DNA of 64,000 nt from Nemophila menziesii (Eukaryota; Streptophyta; Magnoliopsida; Boraginales; Hydrophyllaceae): contig JARWIR010000008.1 of the NCBI GenBank assembly GCA_029959085.1, positions 1,984,001-2,048,000 of the forward strand, read 5' to 3'. Each line of letters starts with the position of its first letter. Position 1 is the stretch's first letter. Positions 1 to 11,215 of this stretch are shown here, one piece after another. A model generated the notes under the pieces. It saw only the letters and a program-made list of their open reading frames with translations. It ran no database searches and was not told where the DNA came from. The translations under genes were made by a program, and so were the position numbers.

Positions 1-1445
1 CACAGTATTAGGCGTTAAAAAGATATTCTTATGTACCGATTATCTCTAACAGATATTATACAACTATAATATTCAGAGAGAAGAGAATTTGATTGTTTGT
101 TCTTTTTTGGATGTGTTTCGTAGCTTAAAAAAGTGGGGAGGACTGTATTTATAGGAGAGTAGGTGATCTGAGAGATCTTATCAGAATTGTCAACAATAAA
201 TTCCCTTAATTGTCTCCATGGTTGTTGGCATTTTGATTGATATATGTTACACGTTTTCAATTTCCAGCAATAAAACTACACTATGTTGACTTGATTCATT
301 CCCGTGTTGGCGAAATTTTATAGCACTTGACTAGTGAGTAATTGGTGGACAATTGTCTTTTGTTGCGTAATTGGTGGACGTTTATCTTCTGGCTGAATGG
401 ATTTGAATTGTCACCGACCACAATAAAAACCAGTCATCTTCCACTAGAATCACTTTTAGGAAACTTGTTACATTTTTATTATTTGACCACCCAACTCCAC
501 CACAGGCCCACGTCCAACACCCTCGCCCTCGCCCTCTCCGCGCCGAGCCAGACGGGTGGTAATGGTGGTGCCCATGTGTGGGGTTTTGCCATTTCCCTTT
601 TGGTTTTTATAGCCGTTAGTTGTTTTTGGAAGTAATAGATGGGTAAAATATTATAAGCTATTATTTTTTCTATCTCTCCTCCTATGTGAAAAATTTTTCA
701 ATTAAAAAAATGACTTGCCCACTACTCTAAAAGAATAAGAATGGATTGATTTTTTTAATACTTCATATTAATCTAAATCTTTTCTACTTCTCCAAAAGAG
801 CATGATTAGATTTACATTAAAACATTAATCTGAATACTAACATTACCCGCACCACGTGATGACCCGTGCCCGAAACCGGGGTTCGTGTGTCTTCTGTAAC
901 GTAGAAGACAATAGAAATATCACCCTCGTGTTTCTCATTTCCATTCTCGGTGGCATAAAATTACACTTTTCCATGGTTATATTCAAAGGCTTTGAAAAGT
1001 TGTTCGATATGTTTTCACATTGTAAAATATAAAAATATGGGGAAAAATTATGTATAATTTATCAAATTCACTCTTTTTAATGGAATTCTTTACAAGCTTC
1101 TAAGTCCAATATATCAAAATTACCACAATTCCCAAATTTAAAAATAAAAATGGCTCTTTGGTAATCCTAGGCAATACCGGTTTCCTAGAATTTACCAACC
1201 CACAAATAAAATTACCAAAAAAATGGTTGCATCGTTTTCACTTTTGTAAGCAAATCCATGAAGTGTGCAATGCAAAGAGTTTGGAATATTAAGTTTATTG
1301 GATCTCTTATTTACATACTCTACTTAAAATATAAGGTTCTCAAGGTTTCTTTAAATGATTACATCACTTTGCGCGTGGTTTTTATTCAGGAGGGATTTAA
1401 CTCTTAATAAACTTCATTCCTAAATGAATTTTCAATTGATGAGGA
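1..1445. repeat. Segmental repeat block A, copy 1 (cut by window edge)
   Basis: This stretch aligns by eye, with scattered substitutions and small indels, to 37509-38970 and 50178-51640. It runs off the left edge of the window. The match stops just after position 1440, where copies 2 and 3 continue into an LTR-like segment and this copy continues into unrelated DNA. Short open frames here (15-260, 342-635) are not conserved as proteins among the copies, so I do not call genes. Confidence 0.85.
143..155 (-). promoter_or_regulatory. TATA-like box in block A
   Basis: Read on the minus strand this is a TATAAATA-type box. A pyrimidine/AG-rich leader-like stretch follows. The box is present at the matching place in all three block A copies (37653-37662 and 50323-50332). 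It could belong to an old gene promoter or an LTR. No downstream coding exon is recognisable. Confidence 0.35.
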
Positions 1446-2571
1446 TATTTCTAATAGAATTCTTTTTGCGGAATTCAAGATATTCAGAAAATCTCATAAG
1501 TATCCATGAGCAAAAAATATGAACACAATGGTTTAAGGTTAAAAATCTCAACGCGGCCTATTTTCACAAAGTCATTTGATGGAGAAGATCTATAGCAAAA
1601 TAGAAAAAGACCTAGGGGTATATACAGATAGTGAACGCTACAAATAATCACCCATGTTTTTTTATAATGGACAAACAAGTATCTAAATTTTCAACAATGC
1701 CGAGTACCTAATTGTCTATATTGAAAAAGTTGGATATCTATTTGTCTAATTTTAAAACGGAAGTAACCCTAAGATTTTTCCCTATTTAAATTCCAAAAAA
1801 AGAGAAAAGATGTAAAAAGAAGAACTCAAACGGCTATTAAGATATTTAATTTATAACTATATTGTTATGATACACATTATATGTTTAGTTCATAAGGGCT
1901 CAATGTTTCTTGATCAATCATATTAACAAGTTCGGTAACACCAGCAAAACTTAGACATCTCTACAACTAAATCTATGAGATCAATCACCTGACCATCCAC
2001 TTTCAGTGCGTAATAGATCCTACAAAAAGGGCAAACTCTCAACCCCCATGACAACACCAGATTAAATCAAGAAAAAAATCTTGATTTCAATTATAGATTC
2101 TTCTCTGCGAGGTTATGTACTTGCTGTTACTAATGGACAATTACTAATGGACAAGGACACAATCAGTAAATAAAAGAATCTTCTATGGAAAACTAATGCA
2201 AATAAAGGTAAGCATGTGTAATGAAATGAAAGACGGGGCAAGATAGATACATTAATTGATTCCAAAAAACAAACAAACTTATTCTAGCCCATTCCACATT
2301 AAGCATCCGTCTCTCATAACCAAATGGCATGCCGTCCAAACCACAAATTGCCATCTGTGGGCATTACACTCATCTTCAAAATGTATAAAACCGAAACCTG
2401 CAATAAAGACAAAAAAATCGTTAAATGTTGTAAAAAAAGCCAGAAAAAGTCAAGGTTTCCAATAACATAGAGCTTAGTATCTATTTTGGGGAAATGTGTA
2501 TGGGGAATGTTAAATGTGTTACCGTACTTTATTGAAATGTCATGGCGACCGATCTCCATCTTGACTAGGTA
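1446..2571. other. AT-rich stretch, no gene recognised
   Basis: The sequence is AT-rich with stops in all frames apart from short chance frames (for example 1484-1678 minus and 2314-2598 minus). I see no conserved protein motif, terminal repeat or RNA gene here. Confidence 0.6.
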
Positions 2572-2940
2572 ATGTGTATGGGGAATGCTATGAAGCAAAC
2601 ATTTGATGATAAAGTTTGGGTTGGTTGGAAAGCTAATGAAGCACCAAGGTCTGGAGCAGGGAGATACAATGGACCACCAATGAGAGTTTCATCTCATTTT
2701 GAAGAACCTAGAGGAGGTGAGTTTATGGAAAGACCTCGCTCACGCTCACGTGGCACTGGAGAGCCATGGTCGAGGCAAAATGATGATCGGAGAGGTGGTG
2801 ATAGTGGTAGGGACAGAGGGTTTTCAAGTCCAAGAGACATGGACATGAACATGCTTCTTAGAGATGGTATTGAGCCTGTTGCACAAAAGCTATAGACGCT
2901 TCTTAGAGATGGTATTGAGCCTGTTGCACAAAAGATATAG
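2572..2940 (+). pseudogene. Intronless Arg/Gly/Ser-rich gene fragment
   Basis: The frame 2572-2895 encodes about 107 residues. The composition is that of a nuclear RNA-associated low-complexity tail: many Arg, Gly and Ser, an RSRSRG segment, RRGG, and repeated acidic-basic pairs. The codon composition is richer in G and C than the surroundings, so it looks like a real exon or a retrocopied mRNA piece rather than random sequence. The last 15 codons and the stop are tandemly duplicated just downstream. No promoter, intron or further exon is visible on either side, so I read it as a captured or processed gene fragment. I do not recognise the parent gene. Confidence 0.5.
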
Positions 2941-2942
2941 AC
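2853..2942 (+). repeat. 45-bp tandem duplication spanning a stop codon
   Basis: Two 45-bp units (2853-2897 and 2898-2942) are almost identical. Each encodes LLRDGIEPVAQK followed by one residue and a stop, so the coding end of the fragment is repeated with its stop codon. This is seen directly in the sequence. Confidence 0.85.
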
Positions 2943-3204
2943 CTTGGTAAATAAAAATACATATTAATCAAAGATTAACCAGAATAATATAGATCTTAGC
3001 CCATGATTAACTAGAACAATCAAGACATGTCCATTTTTTTGAATTATTTTGAGTCAGCTTTATTTTTAACTTTTTCTCACTAACAATGCTCACATTAATA
3101 AGCAATGGACATAATCTAAAGGAAACAAGGGCAAATTCTATAAACAAGGAAAATAAAGATGCATTGAAATTTTACAAAGAAAATATGCTTGATTTCAGTT
3201 CACA

Positions 3205-3208
<4 letters not shown>

Positions 3209-3250
<42 letters not shown>
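3209..3250. repeat. (TA)n microsatellite
   Basis: About 21 uninterrupted TA dinucleotides. The frame that crosses it (3086-3280) is an artefact of the repeat. Confidence 0.95.
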
Positions 3251-3254
<4 letters not shown>

Positions 3255-4576
3255 AGCACATGTTTTATACACATAATTGATACCCAAACAATCGTAAGTA
3301 GGTGTAATCCAATAAACAGTTAAGCTTGTGTTCATGTTTAATATTCTTAACATCTATGATTACTCTAATTTAGTATGACATAATGCACATGCTTTATGTA
3401 ATATAATAAGTTGGTCTTCCATGAAAATTATATGGTGGTTTTATGATCAATAATTTGTTAGATTAACTAGACACGGAGATACAAGATATTACACACAATT
3501 TTCTCATATATATTTTAGCATTAAGAAATATTTTAATTTGTAGAAAATATTTATTAATACTCTTTCTTATTTAGAAAGCATGTTAACACATTCAATTTTT
3601 GTGAGATGAGATCACCCATATCCCCAATTTGTTCTTATACACTCATGTTGAGATAAAATCATACCATTTAATGTTCAATTTTTACTAGACTTATATACAA
3701 GTTCACAAATAACAATAAAATTTACTAAAATTGAACAAATTACCAAGGCTCTAAAAATCCCGAATTATGTATAAACTATTAACACAAAAAATCTAGAAAT
3801 AAAATGCATAAGAGTTTGAATTCATATTGGTATGTTTTAAAGTAGTATCAACAAGGTAAGAGGATCATATACAAAGATTAAAAACCAAGTCATAATTGAA
3901 CTGGTTAATGAGATTAAGTTGTTAATCTTTGTTCAAAAGATTAACAACTACACTGTCAAGATTTGCATTTTATATAAGTTGATTAACAAAAATTAATTTT
4001 AAAAATCATAATTAATGTCTTACAATGCTTACTAAATTATTCCATGCTTACTAAATTATTCCAATGTAGAAAGTAATTATAGTTCATATTCATCAAACAC
4101 AACAACTTTGTAAAAAAAAAAATCTCATTTTTAAGTAAATCTTACCATTATATGTGAGGTGGATGTTCATATTTGACTGAAATATAATGATCAACGATCT
4201 TTATTTTTTTTATCTTCTTTCTTTTTCTTTCTTCTGACGGTAATAATCTTATCAGGCATGACACTAAATATAAATATTTTTCTTATTTTACCTATAAGAT
4301 AATAAATATAAAACGAATAGAGTCATTAATTTGAATCTGTCTATTATAATCATATACTATATGCCTATAATTAAAACTTATGACTTTGTAGCATATCAAA
4401 AAATTTATAAATTTTAAATATGATATGAAATCTTAATTAAAGGTGTATAATTAAAATAATAAAATTGTACGATAATATACAAAATTAGAATATTAATATT
4501 CAATTAGCTAAATTACTGATTTATATTTATTTTACTATTATAATTAAAACCCAAACCCACCTTGTATAGATGAGAA

Positions 4577-5075
4577 GACCTAAATGAATGTCTTTTGTGT
4601 GGAGAAGAACAAAAAAATATAAAAAGGAACTTATACTTTCAGATTGGAGACGATAGATTTGGTTGGAAATATTGGGAGGTAGTTCAAAGCGGACTTCTGA
4701 TTTGTGTTTGTGTGGTGTTTCAAGAATTAGGTTTGGCCTAAAATTAATGTGTTTTGTTTGGAGATGAAAAAAATGTAAAAATGAACTTATACTTTCAGAT
4801 CGGAGATGATGGAATTGGGTGGAAATATTTGGAGGTCATTCAAAGCCGACTTGTGAGTTGTGTTTGGAGAAGATGTTGGTGGTGTTTTACTAATTAAGTT
4901 TGACCTAAAATGAATGTGTTTTTTGTGGAGAAAAGGAAAAAAAAATTGTAGGAATAAACTTATACCTTGAGATTGGAGAAGATAGAATTAAGTGGAAATA
5001 ATCTGGAGGTAGTTCAAAGCCGAGATATGAGTTATTTGGAGAAGACGTTGGCGGCGTGGTGTTTTAAGAACTAGG
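4577..5075. repeat. Three-unit tandem repeat, about 160 bp per unit
   Basis: Three diverged units begin near 4580, 4739 and 4904. Each contains a GTGGAGA motif, an A-rich stretch, an ACTTATAC motif, GATTGGAGA-like sequence, GGAGGTAGTTCAAAGC and a GTGGTGTTT motif. The corresponding place in block C copy 2 (25725-25790) lacks almost the whole array. Confidence 0.8.
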
Positions 5076-7261
5076 TTTTAGTAGTCTGTCTAGGTTTTCA
5101 GTATAAGATTTGTTTGAAATGGTTTTTTTGAAATGGTTACATTGGAGTTTGACCAACGGGTTTGGATCTATTTTATGGCTAATAAGAAGGGAATAGAAAT
5201 TTTTAAAAGGTTATTGGCCTAAGGAATTTTGGGTACAAAAATATTGGATTTAGATGAATAAGCTTGAGGAATTTATTTCTATATAGGAAGGAATAGAAAT
5301 TTTGTTTCTAAATATTATTGACCCAAAATTTTTAAGATCCAAAATATTGAATTTCAACCAAAGGGTCTGACACCTATTTTATTCCGAATAAGGAGGTAAT
5401 AAAAAAATTTGTTTGGAAAGATTATGGCCCAATTTTTGCGGTCCAAAACCAACCGGGGTCCTATTTTATTTCTAAGAGGGAGTAAATTGAAAGGTCTTTC
5501 AGTTTAGAAACGAAAAAGATATTGTTGGCTAAAATTATCCATCTATTATAAATGAATTATATTTCTCACAAAATTATTTTTTCACTACTATTCTCATATT
5601 CAAAACATTATAGTCTTCACTTCTCATATTTTTTTTTAATCACAAAGCCTAGTAAACCCTAGGCTCAAATATAGAAAAGGGAGTTATTTAAATTATACTT
5701 AAATAGTGCATCCATATCTATCTTTGAGCACAATTTCTATGAAACTCCTTTTCAATCACTGAACCAGGTAAGCTTTAGGCTTAAAGATCGGTTAATTACT
5801 TAGGGAGTTCAATCTCAAAAAGTTCTAAGAGTCCATCATATGGTTCTTAGCATGTGTTATGAGTGTGGTTGTCGGTGTGTATATGTATATGAAGTTAACT
5901 AGGTTAGATCTAGTAACATTGTTAGTCTATGTATGATCTGAAAAGTAAGAAATTGTGTGATTATACATGGTTGAAGTGCAAGTACAATACAAATGTAGCG
6001 TCTAAATGATTGAGTAATCAGTTTACATGAACACATACATAGTTAAGCATAATATTTCTCAAACAATCTTACATATGTGTAACTCAACAAGTATTTAAGT
6101 ACATATTTGTGTTCTAACATCTGTCAATTATTCTCATTTTCTGTGACGTATATAGCACATGATTTAATTCATAAAATAAGTATGGTCTTTCATGAAAATA
6201 ATATGGGTTTTTACAAGTATAGTACAACAAGATCAAGAGTTTGTTACCTTAACTAGAAACGAGGATACAACATCGCATACACAACTTACTCGTCTATGCT
6301 TTAACACTAAGAAAATTCGTCAAGTTTGCAGAAGGATTTATTAATGGTATTTCTTATCTAGAAAGCAAGTTAACACATTCAATTTTTCATATATGAGAAT
6401 ATTTAGTTCATAAGTGGTGTAAACTAAAAACATTAGCGACGCTTAATTTTATATTCTCCCACCCAATATATCCATATACACTTCATGTTGAGATAAAATT
6501 ACACCATTTGTTCTTCAATTTTTACTAGGTTTACATACAAAGTCACAAATAACAATATAAGGTAATCTAATGAACCAAAATTGCAGATAAGATATTAACA
6601 AGCAAAAACTAGATAAAATGCATAAGGGCTTTAACTCATATATTATTTTACAACAGTAACAACACTTTAAAATGATCACGATACAAACATTAATAACCAA
6701 ATCATAACAGGAATTATTAACGGATATCTTACTGTAAACAAATACCAAAATTGTAAAATTTTATCACTAAAGTTGACACTTTGTTCAATATATTCCATTA
6801 TAGTTCATATTCATCAAACAAAACAAATATTTAAGAAATTTCGAACATCTTAGCAAGTAAATCTTACCAAGACAAGTGATGCTTATATTTATTAAAGTAC
6901 AAAAAGTAATAAATGAATCATCCATGTGAGAACTGGATAATGTTTTAAATAAAAAATTCAAGTGGAAGGTATGACCTCATCATAAATGAGACGACTATGT
7001 AAGGTATATTGCTTACAACAACAATACTTCTTGCATATACAAAAATATGTAGAATAGGGAACCAGTTCTTCTTTGGCCTGTGGGGTGTGTTTTGTATACC
7101 GCGAGGGGCGGTCAAGAGATGACCTACATCCTGAATGGTAGAAATCACAAGAATGGATCTTGAGTATGACTCATTATACTTTGAAACATAAAAGTAATTC
7201 TCTGTGTAATTAAATTTTATTGTGGTTTCAGACAAGATGCAAAGCTACAACTGTATGTGTT

Positions 7262-7900
7262 AATCTACCACTTATATTAAAACACGATGTTTAGAAATAT
7301 CAACAAACATCACAAGATTACACTCGACTTGAAGTACCACATCACTTGATTGGCAAACCTTCCATGTACAATAGTAGTTAAATTTGATATGCCATTTAAT
7401 TAGACTTGGTAGATAATATGCTAGTATAATATTTGGCAAGAATGGGACACTTGTATATTTTTCCATTAGAATATTATAAATACCATTAATAAACTCGGTT
7501 ATTGGGAGCTCACTCTTAACCTTAATCTGATTATTAAATGACTCGACAACATTTGATGCCATATCACCGTAATATTTTCCTAGGAAAGGGGTACCTAAGT
7601 ATAAAAATTAAAGGCATAGGAACTTCTGGTCTCTATAAATTTGACTAGATCCCGGTCACAATCAAACAAATTCATGGTGTGAGCATATTTTCCAAGAAGT
7701 TGCGACATAGACTCAGTATAAACTTTAGCACCTTTACATTTGAGTTTCAAGTATTTCTTGATATGAAGCATACAAAATGAATGACGGGGTCTTGAAAAAG
7801 CCGAGCTGACATCTACTACAATACCAAGACGACGATATGTAATGAAATTTGTCTCACAATCATCAAGATACAAAGTAAATGTCTAAAGAAATTTTGTCCA
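7262..7900 (-). pseudogene. MULE (Mutator-like) transposase remnant, copy 1
   Basis: Two open pieces (7595-7873, then 7272-7562) read in order on the minus strand and resemble the catalytic and C-terminal parts of plant Mutator-like transposases. The first has the family pattern HSFCMLHI-KYLK-KFKG and a following helix-rich part. The second starts with N-VESFNNQIK-LPI, as in the segment before the SWIM zinc finger, and ends with the lead-in to that finger. A stop and frame break near 7563-7600 separate them. The N-terminal DNA-binding part and the terminal inverted repeats are not recognisable. The element is dead. A diverged copy lies at 28480-29150 and a tail piece at 57090-57240. Confidence 0.75.
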
Positions 7901-8249
7901 ATTTACAGTATCTTGATCATGCATACATAAAATGCACTTGGGGAACAATCCTGAAAAATAGGTTACACAAAACTATGTGAAATCAATAAAGTCTGAGTTA
8001 TGGGAAAATTCCCATAACTCAATAAAGAATACAAACAAAGTTTAAAAATAATTAATAAAAAAAAAAAATGAGATATAAAAAGACAATTATAAGATTTAAG
8101 AATGCAATAAACACAAAACAAAGAAGACAATAGCAAAAAAACTGATTTGATTTAATATCATTTAGATTTTTCAAAGGTAATGTGTGTATAAAGAATTAAG
8201 CATCTCAAGATTCACAAATAGAATTATCAACTAGCCAGACGAACCTATA

Positions 8250-8454
8250 TTAAATGAGAGAAAAATTTCGTCGCTAAAGTCTTTATTCATTAGTGACACG
8301 AATTGTCATCACTAATGTATGGTTTTATTTTGTTCACAAAGTTACCAACTAAATAGTGATGACATTCATACATCATTGCAAATGATCACCCACTAGCGTT
8401 AAAAAAATATAATCGCGAATTACACCTTCGCTAAAGGAGTGCGCTGTAATAGTG
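8250..8454 (-). mobile_element. CACTA (En/Spm-like) terminal fragment
   Basis: On the minus strand the segment begins with CACTATTACAGCGC at 8454. It then carries several copies of the TTTAGCGACGAAA / ATTAGTGATGACA type that is common in CACTA subterminal arrays in plants. Only one end is present and no transposase is seen. Assignment rests on the terminus and the subterminal repeat style. Confidence 0.45.
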
Positions 8455-8539
8455 GCACGAGCACTGTTAGAGCCAAAGTTCTGTCTAGAGACTATGTGAG
8501 AGTTTGGAGGGACTCCTAATGGCAAGGGTAACCGTGCAT

Positions 8540-8878
8540 ATTTCATAAAGCAATTTGGATGGGTAAAACCGATACAAGGACTAAAGTTAACGTGGATGGA
8601 AGTTTTAACCTGACGTTTGGGTTAGGTAGAACGTAAGGACTGTTGAGGGATAGAAACAACGATTAGATGGAGGTTCTGCGAGGAATTTGAGTTTTTTACT
8701 TCCTACCACTATAGAGTTAATCTCTCTCTATGAAGGGTATAATATGGGTGGAACAGTTAGGGTTACAAAATCTATGTATCGAAGTCAACTAACGTGAGTT
8801 CTTATAATGATTTAAGGCGAGTGCAATAATCAAGGGCCCAGAGTTAGGTGGACCGAAAATATAAAGAGAATCTTAAGT
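8540..8878 (+). pseudogene. Old LINE RNase H remnant, first part
   Basis: Translated on the plus strand with stops ignored, this region has the start of a LINE-type RNase H domain: K-VNVDGSF followed by a Gly-rich strand and LLRDRN. It contains several stops. The match is interrupted at 8879 by the younger LINE of opposite orientation and resumes at 11216. The domain is known from plant L1-type ORF2 proteins. The element is long dead. Confidence 0.6.
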
Positions 8879-8893
8879 TGGAACCCACTTTTT
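8879..8893. repeat. LINE target-site duplication, left copy
   Basis: TGGAACCCACTTTTT is repeated exactly at 11201-11215, on the other side of the LINE. The left copy merges with the element's poly(A), seen as T on the plus strand. Confidence 0.9.
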
Positions 8894-8964
8894 TTTTTTT
8901 TTGCATACAAGAGAGACTTTAAAGCCGTTAAGAATAGTAAATTACAAGAAGAACAAAGTTCTTA

Positions 8965-11199
8965 TTAATACTCTAATACAACTCTAGCAGTTGCATAATC
9001 ACTTCGGTCCCGCATAATCAACTTCGAAAGATACTCCGGGGGATCAATAAACTCTAGCGGATGAGTGTTCATAACTGCCCCATATTTCGCTAACTTATCT
9101 GCACAAAAATTCGCTTCTCTGAATATATGATTAAACTCAATCGAAGGGAAATCTCTCAGGAGCAAGCAGCACTCTCTAAGGATTGAAACGTTGCGACTAC
9201 TTAAGTTCCCACCGCCCTTCACTAGCGCGTGGAACTTCCCCGAGTCCATCTCATTGTGAGTTGAGCTCCCACCGCCCTTCACTAGCGCGTGGAGCTCCTC
9301 CGAATCCGTTTCAATACACAAAGTTGTATACCCTTTATTGGTAGCCCATTTCAAGCCAAAGTGTAACGCAAATAATTCCGAAACAAGAGGAGAATTGGCT
9401 AGACAAGGACCCATAAAGCCCGCAATACACGAACCATATTTATCCCTAACTATCCCGCCAATACCTGCAATTTCTTTCACGGGAATGAAACTACCATCGA
9501 TATTTAATTTAAGTCCACTCGAAGGCTTTTCCCATTTAATCAATACATTTCTTGCTACCTTAACTATTCCCCCTTCAAGACTCTTTCCCCAAGCTAAAAT
9601 GAAATTATTAGCTAAAGAGAAAATCTCCTTCTTGAGCTCAAGAACATGCGGTAAATTTACAGCGTCCTCGAAAAGCATAACGTTACGTTTAGTCCAAATA
9701 ATCCAAAGGGCAGCTATGAACACGTACGGCCAGTCTATGCCCGCAATTCGAGCCTTGGAGCGAAGGTGGGCTTCCATCCATGTTTTCACAGCTGCTGGAT
9801 CTTGAATTAAAGTCCCTGGAATTCCTCTATGCATGTGCGAATGTCTCTCTGCAGCAAATTCTGCATTATTCCTTCGAAGTGCTGCTGTAGCGACAGTAGC
9901 TTCTGTTCTAGCATGACTCCATGCAATGTTCAGTTGCACCAGGTCCCTTATATCATTCCTCTTCATGCGCGTGGCCTCCAAAAGCTGCAGGTCCATCTCT
10001 AAGTCATCCCCTCCTCTCGGTACAGTAGCTGTCTCCCCAGCAGCATTTATCAAGCCTCCAAAACCTGCATTTAAACCCAATAAATTCCAGACTCGACATG
10101 CAATTTTACACTTTAAAAACATGTGATAAATATCTTCCCTTTCCGCTCCGCAAATTCCGCATTTTCGCGACTCAATAATATTTCTTTTATACAAATTTTC
10201 GGCGGTTGCAATCCGATCTAACACCACCCTCCACACAAATATTCTAATTTTTTGTGAACACTTCATCCTCCAAATCAAGTCCCAGCTAAACGACGTGTCT
10301 AATCCACTCTCCTCTAGGTTCGAAAATGCTGATTTTACCGTGAATAAGCCTGAGTTTTCAAATTTCCAGGAGATATTTGTTTCCACATTATTATTCGCCA
10401 CACTAATTCCATCACGAATAGCCTTGATTCCAATAAGAATGGCTTTGCATATACTAGATTCATTCCCATTTAACTCACGATTTAAAATGCCACCCAAAAA
10501 ATATTTATTCCTAAGAACATCTATCCATGCCACAGCGCGTTCATGTTGTAAGAATTTCCACCCAAGTTTAGCTAATAGCGCCAAGTTATATTTTTCCGCA
10601 CTTCTTATACCAAGACCTCCGTTTTGTTTTGATTTGCAGACCTGGTCCCACGCTATCCAATGTATTTTCCTCTCTAGAGCACTAGATCCCCAAATGAAAT
10701 CTCTGACGACTCTATCAATTTCTTTGCATACATATTTCGGTAGCTTCATTACTTGCATTTGGTATACCGGAATCGCATTTAAAACTGACTGAGCTAGTGT
10801 TACGCGACCCGCTAAGGACAAGGTCTTTGTCTTCCATGTAGCAAGCTTGCCTCTCATCTTCTCCACAATACCCTTGTAGAAGCCCTTCGGTAATCTCCCC
10901 GAGTGTATAGGAACTCCAAGATATGTACCAAAAGAATCGCTATGGCAGAATCCACTTGCTTGTGCTAACTCCTTCTGTGTCTCAACCGGGACATTCTTTG
11001 AGAAATAAATCAGCGATTTCTCCACGCTAATAGTCTGTCCCGCCTCTTTACAGAACCTACCCATTGTCTCGTGAATTAGTTGTACCTGCAACAGAGAGGC
11101 TTCACCAAAAAGAATTAAATCATCAGCGAAAAACAAATGTGACAATTTCGGTCCTTTACGACTAATCTGAATCTCTCTCCACTTTCCGGATGTGCACAA
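8965..11199 (-). CDS. LINE ORF2 C-terminal part: reverse transcriptase end, zinc finger, RNase H
   Basis: The frame has 744 codons. The reverse-transcriptase motif FADD lies at residues 24-27, so the palm's earlier motifs are lost with the 5' truncation. The thumb and connection follow. A zf-RVT type finger (CGIC...H...C) lies near residues 347-365. An RNase H domain starts near residue 568 (LNIDGSF) with later acidic residues and a C-terminal REAN-CADKLA motif. A 20-residue segment is repeated in tandem inside the RNase H (about residues 627-666). Such proteins copy their own RNA at a nicked target site. This copy lacks the endonuclease and most of the polymerase, so it cannot move by itself. 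The listed Met is only the first one after truncation, not a native start. Confidence 0.88.
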   Translation of the reverse strand: MCTSGKWREIQISRKGPKLSHLFFADDLILFGEASLLQVQLIHETMGRFCKEAGQTISVEKSLIYFSKNVPVETQKELAQASGFCHSDSFGTYLGVPIHSGRLPKGFYKGIVEKMRGKLATWKTKTLSLAGRVTLAQSVLNAIPVYQMQVMKLPKYVCKEIDRVVRDFIWGSSALERKIHWIAWDQVCKSKQNGGLGIRSAEKYNLALLAKLGWKFLQHERAVAWIDVLRNKYFLGGILNRELNGNESSICKAILIGIKAIRDGISVANNNVETNISWKFENSGLFTVKSAFSNLEESGLDTSFSWDLIWRMKCSQKIRIFVWRVVLDRIATAENLYKRNIIESRKCGICGAEREDIYHMFLKCKIACRVWNLLGLNAGFGGLINAAGETATVPRGGDDLEMDLQLLEATRMKRNDIRDLVQLNIAWSHARTEATVATAALRRNNAEFAAERHSHMHRGIPGTLIQDPAAVKTWMEAHLRSKARIAGIDWPYVFIAALWIIWTKRNVMLFEDAVNLPHVLELKKEIFSLANNFILAWGKSLEGGIVKVARNVLIKWEKPSSGLKLNIDGSFIPVKEIAGIGGIVRDKYGSCIAGFMGPCLANSPLVSELFALHFGLKWATNKGYTTLCIETDSEELHALVKGGGSSTHNEMDSGKFHALVKGGGNLSSRNVSILRECCLLLRDFPSIEFNHIFREANFCADKLAKYGAVMNTHPLEFIDPPEYLSKLIMRDRSDYATARVVLEY
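9201..9320 (-). repeat. 60-bp in-frame tandem duplication in LINE RNase H
   Basis: Units 9201-9260 and 9261-9320 match closely over their first 50 bp and keep the reading frame, adding 20 residues (two copies of the HALVKGGG motif). The duplication lies between the second and third acidic regions of the RNase H fold. Confidence 0.9.
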
Positions 11200-11200
11200 A

Positions 11201-11215
11201 TGGAACCCACTTTTT
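11201..11215. repeat. LINE target-site duplication, right copy
   Basis: Exact repeat of 8879-8893. It marks the 5' truncation boundary of the LINE. Confidence 0.9.

Larger units (their letters stand above)
3280..8250. repeat. Segmental repeat block C, copy 1
   Basis: This block aligns over most of its length to about 24510-29510, with many small indels. Shared landmarks are the repeated AATCGTAAGTAGGTGTAA motif, a GT-rich patch (5860-5890 and 27065-27125), and MULE transposase remains near the right end. Between 3280 and 6900 I see no coding sequence. The DNA is AT-rich and degenerate. Confidence 0.75.
8879..11200 (-). mobile_element. 5'-truncated L1-type LINE insertion
   Basis: The element reads on the minus strand from 11200 to a poly(A) tail at about 8889-8902. 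Target-site duplications of 15 bp flank it. It is truncated at the 5' end inside the reverse transcriptase, as LINEs usually are. The remaining frame runs unbroken from the truncation to a stop at 8965, followed by a short 3' UTR of about 60 bp and the tail. The intact frame and exact duplications indicate a fairly recent insertion. It landed in the RNase H region of an older LINE lying on the opposite strand. Confidence 0.93.

Noticed and set aside
3086..3280. 64-codon frame ending in repeated Tyr-Ile
   Set aside because: Generated by the (TA)n microsatellite.
9338..10792. Plus-strand frames of 155, 66 and 165 codons
   Set aside because: Antisense shadows of the LINE ORF on the minus strand.
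8879..11200. Treating the 744-codon frame as a host RNase H gene
   Set aside because: FADD reverse-transcriptase motif, poly(A) tail and exact 15-bp target duplications show it is a truncated LINE.
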